Below are positions 57,851 to 63,736 of a stretch of DNA of 63,736 nt, piece by piece. The stretch comes from Spirochaetia bacterium (GTDB taxonomy: Bacteria > Spirochaetota > Spirochaetia > CAKZLE01), in assembly GCA_021736385.1 (NCBI GenBank), contig JAIPFY010000009.1, positions 1 through 63,736 on the forward strand, in the 5' to 3' direction. A program made the translations under genes and the position numbers. The notes beneath the pieces are model-generated. The model made no database searches. It saw nothing but the letters and a program-made list of their open reading frames with translations, and was not told where the DNA came from. Every line of letters begins with the position of its first letter. Within the stretch, counting starts at the first letter, position 1.

Positions 57851-58873
57851 TTGAAAAAATTCATGCTTATCGCCGCATTGTTCGTCTGTATGACAGGGAT
57901 GGCCTTTGCTGCTGGACAACAGGATGTCGCAGGAACTGAAACTGGAAGTGAGACATACGTATTCAAATATGCTCATACACAGTCACCGAATCACCCGAGA
58001 AGCAAGTCGATGGAGTTCTTCAAAGAGCAGCTCGAAGGAGCATCGAACGGACGTATCCAGGTCGAACTCTATTTCAGTGGAGTCCTGGGGACCGAGGAAG
58101 AGGTCCTGGATATGGTGAAGCTGGGAACCGTACAGGGAAGCCGGGGCGGTCTGTTCGAACGTGCTGACAAGAAGTTCCTGATCTATACCCTGCCGTTCAT
58201 GTTCGAGAACGAGAGCCAGGTCCTGCGGGCCATGGCCAGCGAATATGGTCAGCAGATCAATGAGAGTGCCCTCTCCAACGGTATCTATATCCCCGCTACA
58301 GGGGTTGCCGGTGGATTCAGGAACATCACGAACAACAAACGACCTATCAACACCGTAGAAGATGTGAAAGGGTTGAAGATGAGGACTCCTCCCATCGATA
58401 TGACCATCAAGACCTTCAAAGCCATCGGTGCCAACCCTCAGCAGGTAGCGTATACCGAGACCTACATGGCATTGAAATCAGGTGTCGTCGACGGTCAGGA
58501 GAATCCGTTCTCCAATACGGTCGATATGAAATTCTACGAACCACAGAAGTACCTCTCTGTCGTGAACTGGCAGGTACATCCCGACCCGTTCTATGTGAAC
58601 CCTGCCTGGTATGATGCCCTCTCTGATGATCTGAAAGCCGTGTTCGATTCATCAGCAAAGGCTGCCATGAAATACTCGAACGAGATCTGGCTCGGTTCGG
58701 AGAAGGAGTACTACTTCACTCTTCGAGACAATCTGGAAGTCAATGAGGTCTCTGCAGAGAACAGAGAAGGATTCGTCCAGGCGGTAAAACCGGTATGGCA
58801 GGAGTATGTCGATTCAGGTTACTTCACCTGGGAAGATATCAACAACATCCTGGAGATCGCTCGAACCGAATAA
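57851..58873 (+). CDS. TRAP transporter substrate-binding protein (DctP type), TTG start
   Basis: Periplasmic receptor of 340 residues with a classical signal peptide (KKFMLIAALFVCMTGMAFAAG) and the DctP pattern: SNGRIQVELYFSGVLGTE, GGLFERADKKFL and the ligand-binding arginine region LKMRTPPIDM. A frame from ATG 57827 exists, but AAGGAGG is inside it and TTG 57851 follows at the right distance. It probably captures unsaturated uronate or an oligouronide derivative. Confidence 0.88.
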   Translation: MKKFMLIAALFVCMTGMAFAAGQQDVAGTETGSETYVFKYAHTQSPNHPRSKSMEFFKEQLEGASNGRIQVELYFSGVLGTEEEVLDMVKLGTVQGSRGGLFERADKKFLIYTLPFMFENESQVLRAMASEYGQQINESALSNGIYIPATGVAGGFRNITNNKRPINTVEDVKGLKMRTPPIDMTIKTFKAIGANPQQVAYTETYMALKSGVVDGQENPFSNTVDMKFYEPQKYLSVVNWQVHPDPFYVNPAWYDALSDDLKAVFDSSAKAAMKYSNEIWLGSEKEYYFTLRDNLEVNEVSAENREGFVQAVKPVWQEYVDSGYFTWEDINNILEIARTE

Positions 58874-58988
58874 GTGTCACTGTGCAGCTTGAGCCTGCCT
58901 GCCATCCTGTGATCAGCGTATAGCCATACCTGATTCACACCGCAGGTGGGCTCAGAGCTGCAGCATACCATGAAGATGAGGAATACGT

Positions 58989-59513
58989 ATGGGAACCAAC
59001 GACCCGAAGCGACCGATTGATACCTTAGCCGATACCTTGACTGCACTTCTTGAGCATGCTGTGACTGCAGCGTTCTTCGTCATCATCATCATGACCATCC
59101 TGCTGGTCGTACTCCGGTATGGATTCAACAGCAGCATCGTCATCGGTAATGAACTTATGGAGTATCTGTTCGTCTATACCACAGCCCTTGGTGCTGCGGT
59201 ATCTCTGGGAAAGAGAGAACACATAAAGATCTCCTATGTACTGTTGAAGATCCCTCAGCCGGTACGGAACTATGTCGATGCCTTCGGACAGGTCCTTGTA
59301 GCAGGTATCAACCTGGTGGTCACCTATCTGAGCTTCTCATGGATCCGGACCGTAGGGCACTCTGCATCCCCGGTCATGAGGATCCCCATGTGGACTGTAC
59401 AGATAGCAGTCCCCATAGGATGTACGCTCGCAGCCCTGTATGCGCTGGTGAACATCTATCATATATTCCATGGCCAGGGGCTTAAGGAGGATCAGACAGC
59501 ATGTCCATTCTAA
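58989..59513 (+). CDS. TRAP transporter small permease (DctQ type)
   Basis: A 174-residue membrane protein with four hydrophobic segments and a hydrophilic N-terminus. It pairs with the DctM subunit whose start overlaps it by 13 bases. Motifs include GNELMEYLFVYTTALGAAVSLGKREHIK, the DctQ loop after helix 2. GAGG precedes the ATG. Confidence 0.87.
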   Translation: MGTNDPKRPIDTLADTLTALLEHAVTAAFFVIIIMTILLVVLRYGFNSSIVIGNELMEYLFVYTTALGAAVSLGKREHIKISYVLLKIPQPVRNYVDAFGQVLVAGINLVVTYLSFSWIRTVGHSASPVMRIPMWTVQIAVPIGCTLAALYALVNIYHIFHGQGLKEDQTACPF

Positions 59514-60778
59514 TCATCTCACTCATCCTGCTGCTTGCCATCGGGGTACCTATCGCCTACTCTCTGGGGTTCTCAGGACTGATCTATTTCTGGATACATC
59601 ATCCGGAACTCATTCAGATCCTGCCTCAGCGACTCTACTCGGGCATGCAGTCCTATACGATGATCGCCCTTCCGCTCTTCTGCCTCATGGGGTTCATGAT
59701 GAATGCAGGAGGGATCACCAAACGGCTCATCGAATTCTCGCTCCTGTTCGTCGGGAGGTTTCGAGGAGGTCTCGGTCTGGTGAACGTCTTTGCCAGCATG
59801 ATCTTCGGAGGGATCTCGGGCTCTTCGGTCTCAGATACGGCATCAGTGGGTGCGGTACTGATACCTGAGATGCAGGAGAAAGGCTACAGTGCCGAGTATG
59901 CCAGCGGCATCACCGTCGCATCCTCTACGATGGGCATGATCATCCCTCCCAGTGTCCCCATGGTGATCTATGCCCTTGCAGCCGAGGAATCGGTCGGTAA
60001 ACTGTTTCTCGGCAGTGCGATCCCCGGACTGATGATCGGTATCATCATGATGGTGATCACCCTCTTCATCTCCTACAGAAACAAACACCCCCGCGAGGAG
60101 GTGGTACTCTCTGCCTCAGAGAAGGCTGCGGTGATCCGCAGATCCGTGCTTGCGGTCATCATGCCGGTCTTTGTCGTCGGTTCTGTGGTCTTCGGGATCG
60201 CGACCGCCACTGAGAGTGCCGGGATCGGCGTGCTCTATGCATTTCTCGTCGGCTTCATCATCTTCCGATCGATCAAGCTCAAAGAGATCCCTCCCATGGT
60301 CAAAAAGGCGATCCTCACCAGTGCCAACGTCATGATCATCATCGCTCTGTCGAAGCTGTACATCTGGATCCTTGCTCTTGAGCGGATCCCTGAGCTCATG
60401 TCAACTACGGTGCTGGCTATGAACCTGCCTCCGGTCCTGCTCATCCTGCTGATCAATATGGTCATCCTCATGGCCGGGACCTTCATCGATGTGAGTCCTG
60501 CGATCCTGCTGCTCACACCGGTGTTCCTGCCCATCGCTCTTGCGCTGGGTATCTCCGAGATACAGTTCGGCGTCATGCTGATCTCAGGGCTTGCTGTCGG
60601 ACTTGTGACTCCGCCTGTAGGGATGTGCCTGAATGTGGCATCAGCCATATCGAAGCTGGAGATCGGCGTGATCTTTCGCGCAGCACTGCCGTTTCTCGCA
60701 GCGAATCTGATCACCCTGCTTGCCGTCTCCTATATACCGCAGCTCACGATGTGGCTGCCTGCGCTGTTAATGAACTAG
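59501..60778 (+). CDS. TRAP transporter large permease (DctM type)
   Basis: A 425-residue membrane protein with about 12 hydrophobic segments. It has GGISGSSVSDTASVGAVLIP, GMIIPPSVPMVIYA and GLVTPPVGMCLNVASA, as in DctM proteins of sugar-acid TRAP systems such as the SiaM and uronate types. AAGGAGG precedes ATG 59501. Sodium-coupled uptake of an unsaturated uronate is inferred from kduI and kduD downstream. Confidence 0.9.
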   Translation: MSILIISLILLLAIGVPIAYSLGFSGLIYFWIHHPELIQILPQRLYSGMQSYTMIALPLFCLMGFMMNAGGITKRLIEFSLLFVGRFRGGLGLVNVFASMIFGGISGSSVSDTASVGAVLIPEMQEKGYSAEYASGITVASSTMGMIIPPSVPMVIYALAAEESVGKLFLGSAIPGLMIGIIMMVITLFISYRNKHPREEVVLSASEKAAVIRRSVLAVIMPVFVVGSVVFGIATATESAGIGVLYAFLVGFIIFRSIKLKEIPPMVKKAILTSANVMIIIALSKLYIWILALERIPELMSTTVLAMNLPPVLLILLINMVILMAGTFIDVSPAILLLTPVFLPIALALGISEIQFGVMLISGLAVGLVTPPVGMCLNVASAISKLEIGVIFRAALPFLAANLITLLAVSYIPQLTMWLPALLMN

Positions 60779-60852
60779 TACTGTGACAGACCCGGGATGC
60801 TTCACCTCAGTGTGGGCTTTTCGGGCTGTTAACCCAATATGGAGGATTTATT

Positions 60853-61683
60853 ATGGATATCAGACATCCCGTTCACCCCGATCATGCTCAGGGTTTCACG
60901 ACTGAGCAGATGCGATCTCACTTCCTGATCACCGACCTGTTTGTCCCTGGGAAGATGAGTATTACCTATAGTCACTTCGACCGGATCATCACTGCAGGTA
61001 TCTGCCCGACCGATACACCGCTCAAGCTCGAAGGCGGCCCGATGATCGGTGCCGACTCCTTCTTCGAAGGACGAGAGGGCGGGGTCATCAACATCGGAGA
61101 ACAGGGTACTGTCACGATCGACGGTACCGATCATGTGCTTGGTGCACGTGATGGTCTCTACATCGGGAAAGGGGCCAAAGAGGTCTCGTTCACCAGCACC
61201 GACCCCGCAGCACCTGCGAAGATGTACGTGCTCTCTGGTCCCGCCCATAAGGCGTACCCTACCAGAGCTGTCTCGCTCGCTGATGCCAGACAGGTCAAGC
61301 TGGGCAGTCTTGAGGAGTCCAACAAACGTACGATCTATCAGTATATCCATCCTGAAGTGCTCGACAGCTGCCAGCTCTGTATGGGGATGACCCTGCTCGA
61401 ACCGAACTGTGTATGGAACACCATGCCGGTGCATACCCATGAGCGAAGGATGGAAGTATACCTCTATTTCGATATGCAGGAGCAGGATGTGGTCTTCCAC
61501 CTTGCAGGGACCCCTGATGAGACCCGTCATCTGGTCGTTCGCAATGAAGAGGCTGTGATCTCTCCGAGCTGGTCGATCCACTCCGGTGTCGGAGTCAGGA
61601 ACTATACCTTCATCTGGGGGATGGTAGGGGAGAACAAGACGTTCACCGACATGGACTTTGTCCCCATGACCGAGTTGAAGTAG
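60853..61683 (+). CDS. kduI: 5-keto-4-deoxyuronate isomerase (4-deoxy-L-threo-5-hexosulose-uronate ketol-isomerase)
   Basis: Converts 5-keto-4-deoxyuronate to 2,5-diketo-3-deoxygluconate in uronate catabolism. The 276-residue cupin-like protein has the KduI zinc site HTHERRMEVY (two histidines and a glutamate) and a later histidine in SIHSGVG. The typical start MDIRHPVHP and the GTDHVL region agree with the family. AGGA precedes the ATG. It is followed by kduD, completing two steps of the pathway. Confidence 0.95.
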   Translation: MDIRHPVHPDHAQGFTTEQMRSHFLITDLFVPGKMSITYSHFDRIITAGICPTDTPLKLEGGPMIGADSFFEGREGGVINIGEQGTVTIDGTDHVLGARDGLYIGKGAKEVSFTSTDPAAPAKMYVLSGPAHKAYPTRAVSLADARQVKLGSLEESNKRTIYQYIHPEVLDSCQLCMGMTLLEPNCVWNTMPVHTHERRMEVYLYFDMQEQDVVFHLAGTPDETRHLVVRNEEAVISPSWSIHSGVGVRNYTFIWGMVGENKTFTDMDFVPMTELK

Positions 61684-61756
61684 CATCCATGAGGTAACCC
61701 CCTGCATACCGATGACCTGATACGAAGGGACATAGGTATGGGGGGCATTCGTACCG

Positions 61757-61776
61757 GTACCTCGCGAACGAGGTGC
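61757..61776 (+). other. intercistronic hairpin between kduI and kduD
   Basis: GTACCTCG (61757-61764) and CGAGGTGC (61769-61776) pair around a CGAA tetraloop, with one G-T pair. It lies 27 bases before kduD and may stabilise the mRNA or adjust expression. Confidence 0.45.
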
Positions 61777-61802
61777 ATCGGCGTACGATAAGGAGTAGAA
61801 AC

Positions 61803-62564
61803 ATGATATTGAACGATTTCAGTCTTGAGAACAACGTAGCGATAGTGACCGGAAGCAGTACAGGCCTCGGACAGGGGGTCTGTATAGGGTTCGCTGAAGC
61901 AGGAGCTGATATCGTAGGGGTCGACTATGTCGACTCCTACGAGACCAAGGAACTGGTAGAGAAGACCGGGAGAAGGTTCCTGAACATCAAAGCGAACCTC
62001 CTGACCACCGAACCCCTGCAGGATATCATCGATGCCGCGGTAGCCGAGTACGGCCATGTGGATATCCTCATGAACAATGCCGGGATCATCAGACGTACCG
62101 ATGCCATAGACTTCTCCGAGAAGGACTGGGATGAGGTGATGGCGATCAACAGCAAGACCATATTCTTCCTCAGTCAGGCGGCAGCCCGACAGTTCATCAA
62201 ACAGGGTACCGGCGGGAAGATCATCAGCATCGCCTCCATGCTCTCCTATCAGGGCGGCATCAGAGTTCCCTCCTATACCGCAAGCAAGAGTGCGGTCCTC
62301 GGACTCACACGTGCCATGGCCAATGAGTGGGCAAAACATGATATCAACGTGAATGCCATAGCTCCCGGATACATGGCAACGAACAATACCATCGCACTGA
62401 GAGCCGATGAGAAGCGAAGCAAGGAGATCCTCGACCGGATACCTGCAGACCGCTGGGGTACTCCCGAAGATATCAGGGGAACTGCGGTATTCCTGGCATC
62501 AAAAGCCAGTGACTACGTCAACGGGTTCACGATCGCTGTCGATGGGGGATGGCTCTCCCGCTGA
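61803..62564 (+). CDS. kduD: 2-dehydro-3-deoxy-D-gluconate 5-dehydrogenase
   Basis: NAD(H)-dependent SDR of 253 residues that converts 2,5-diketo-3-deoxygluconate to 2-keto-3-deoxygluconate. It starts MILNDFSLENNVAIVTGSSTGLGQG (cofactor motif TGxxxGxG about residues 16-23), has NNAGIIRRT, the catalytic YTASKSAV and the C-terminal NGFTIAVDGGWLSR. TAAGGAG precedes ATG 61803. The product would then be phosphorylated by KdgK and split by KDPG aldolase, neither of which is in this window. Confidence 0.94.
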   Translation: MILNDFSLENNVAIVTGSSTGLGQGVCIGFAEAGADIVGVDYVDSYETKELVEKTGRRFLNIKANLLTTEPLQDIIDAAVAEYGHVDILMNNAGIIRRTDAIDFSEKDWDEVMAINSKTIFFLSQAAARQFIKQGTGGKIISIASMLSYQGGIRVPSYTASKSAVLGLTRAMANEWAKHDINVNAIAPGYMATNNTIALRADEKRSKEILDRIPADRWGTPEDIRGTAVFLASKASDYVNGFTIAVDGGWLSR

Positions 62565-63433
62565 TGGGCTCCTCTGGGGTCTCCCCTGCCCGGGCACGAT
62601 GGATGGTCGCGTGTGCTGCGGTCCTGTGGAGCTTTGGCTCCCCGGTAGCCAAGATGACCGCCGCCCATCCTCTTGCACTGGTATGCTACCGGTCCCTGAC
62701 CGGTACGCTGCTGCTCCTGTGGATCCTGAGAAGACGCAGAGGGGTGGTCATCTGGTCCCCCTTCGCCTTGGTCGGAGGTCTTGCCTACAGCCTGACGACC
62801 CTCGGGTTCTTCTTTGCCCTCAGATACACCACCGCTGCCCATGCTACCGTCCTGGCACACACCTCACCCCTGTTCATAGCCGTGTTCGGGTATCTGTTCC
62901 TGCACGAGAGGATCGTCCCTGCAGATAGTGCAGCACTCCTGCTGGTCTCTTCCGGAGTCCTTCTGAGTATGAGCGGAGGCCTTGATGTGCATGCGACCAT
63001 CGGTGATCTGTTCGCTCTCGGTTCAGCACTTGCCTTCTCTGTCATGGTGATCATGATGAAACTCGGGGGAGAGCGGGACTCCCTCTCCCTGCTGATCATC
63101 GGCGGGGCGACGACGATGCTGATCACCTTGCCGTTCCAGTTCTTCCTGCCGTTCTCGCTGATCGACTGTACAGCCGGACTCTTTCTGGGGATCGCTCATA
63201 TGGCAATCCCGTTCCTGCTCTACGGCAGAGCCCTCCTGTCCCTCCGAGCGGTGGAAGCAGCCATCTTCAAAGATATCGAACCGGTACTCGCCACCCTGTG
63301 GGTAGCGCTGACTGTAGGAGAGATCCCTGATCTGCGCTCTCTCCTGGGAGGTCTGCTGGTGATCAGTGCGCTCATACTGCTCTCAGGTAGATCGACACGG
63401 GAAGTGCGAGTGCTGCCGGAAGAAGATCTCTGA
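62549..63433 (+). CDS. EamA/DMT-family transporter
   Basis: A 294-residue membrane protein with about ten hydrophobic segments in two homologous EamA halves (for example RSLTGTLLLLWIL, SGVLLSMSGG, LLGGLLVISALILLSG). It overlaps the end of kduD by 16 bases; another ATG at 62564 would overlap the stop as TGATG. The substrate may be a sugar acid or metabolite, but this family is very diverse. It is probably in the uronate operon by position. Confidence 0.8.
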   Translation: MALPLMGSSGVSPARARWMVACAAVLWSFGSPVAKMTAAHPLALVCYRSLTGTLLLLWILRRRRGVVIWSPFALVGGLAYSLTTLGFFFALRYTTAAHATVLAHTSPLFIAVFGYLFLHERIVPADSAALLLVSSGVLLSMSGGLDVHATIGDLFALGSALAFSVMVIMMKLGGERDSLSLLIIGGATTMLITLPFQFFLPFSLIDCTAGLFLGIAHMAIPFLLYGRALLSLRAVEAAIFKDIEPVLATLWVALTVGEIPDLRSLLGGLLVISALILLSGRSTREVRVLPEEDL

Positions 63434-63708
63434 GAAGTGAATCTGCTCATATACCCTCTCGGAGTTTCGATCGCTCTGGATACGTAGTTTTGCCATGGTA
63501 GACAGGCCCTGTGAGAAGGTATCCAGATGCTATGCATGTATAAAATAACTTATTATAAAGTAGAAACATACTGTTACCACCAAGTGGATGAATCACGAAA
63601 AATCATATGAGAATAATCTGTAACTTTAACGAGTTTGTGTGTATTATATATATGAAGCTGCATATGAAAACCTGCAGTACCTATTTTGTTAATATGGGGG
63701 AACTATAT
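63434..63708. other. intergenic region upstream of the right-edge gene
   Basis: About 275 AT-rich bases with no supported gene. It contains TCATATGAGAATA (63603-63615), the exact reverse complement of a 13-mer in the IclR promoter (56767-56779). No convincing -35/-10 pair is seen except TA-rich sequence at 63640-63655. Confidence 0.4.
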
Positions 63709-63736
63709 ATGAATAAGAAATTTTTGGTAGTACTGA
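63709..63736 (+). CDS. 5' end of an unidentified gene (runs off the window)
   Basis: ATG 63709 opens nine codons (M-N-K-K-F-L-V-V-L) before the window ends. GGGGGAA lies about 10 bases upstream. The basic start followed by hydrophobic residues looks like the beginning of a signal peptide or lipoprotein, perhaps another solute-binding protein, but there is too little sequence to say. Confidence 0.5.

Noticed and set aside
1-63736. CRISPR array, toxin-antitoxin pair, restriction system or prophage
   Set aside because: No regularly spaced repeats, Cas, phage structural, methylase or toxin-like motifs were found on either strand.

Overview
The window is about 63.7 kb of ordinary bacterial chromosome, roughly 53% GC by eye and about 90% coding. 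It has no rRNA, CRISPR array, prophage or intact insertion sequence. Gene content points to a strict anaerobe that ferments or scavenges sugar acids. It has an oxygen-sensitive class III ribonucleotide reductase, a membrane polyferredoxin, malic enzyme, two TRAP carboxylate transporters and no respiratory complex. FabV as the enoyl reductase, a 1001-residue ankyrin lipoprotein and the TRAP/GntP/uronate genes would fit a Sphaerochaeta-like or other free-living spirochaete. That placement is inference only, since no marker gene is present.

Layout. (1) 1-8150, mostly minus strand: a divergent GpsA-like dehydrogenase, an SDR, a tandem GNAT, then nrdD, a glutaredoxin-like gene and nrdG under a promoter with two NrdR boxes, then a polyferredoxin with a 50-residue CxxC partner. 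(2) 8.3-24.2 kb: uup, DUF1848, tRNA-Cys, a B12-type radical SAM protein, DUF134, and a three-gene FAD oxidoreductase/DUF1667 operon. The latter diverges from a DeoR regulator, an Ldh2-type dehydrogenase and malic enzyme. An ABC transporter operon ends in its own YtrA-type GntR and a tiny membrane protein. (3) 24.4-36 kb: a MobA-like, AlaX-like, AlkD-like and VTT membrane protein run, a HAD hydrolase, the ankyrin lipoprotein, and a purine operon (hpt, second PRT, purA, purB).

(4) 36-47 kb is the most unusual part. It holds three paralogous COG1237-type metallo-beta-lactamase-fold proteins, two nearly duplicate FCD-type GntR regulators, a DctPQM TRAP transporter, a GntP permease, a TPR protein and glycerate 2-kinase. 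Four of its promoters carry variants of one TTGTCNNAYAA-like operator, and a fragment of a fourth MBL gene lies between the two regulators. I read it as a duplicated sugar-acid or hydroxy-acid uptake regulon in which an uncharacterised MBL hydrolase accompanies each transporter.

(5) 47-56.6 kb: accBCDA (minus) divergent from fabH-fabD-fabG-fabF-fabZ-fabV (plus), sharing a palindromic intergenic region; acpP is absent. (6) 56.7-63.7 kb: an IclR regulator, a second TRAP transporter, kduI, kduD and a DMT transporter, which together import and process unsaturated uronates from pectin, alginate or glycosaminoglycan breakdown. A further gene begins at the right edge.

Across the window several genes have a good -10 box only 5-7 bases before ATG and no ribosome-binding site, so leaderless transcripts appear common in this organism. 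All identifications come from reading motifs and gene order; no database search was run.
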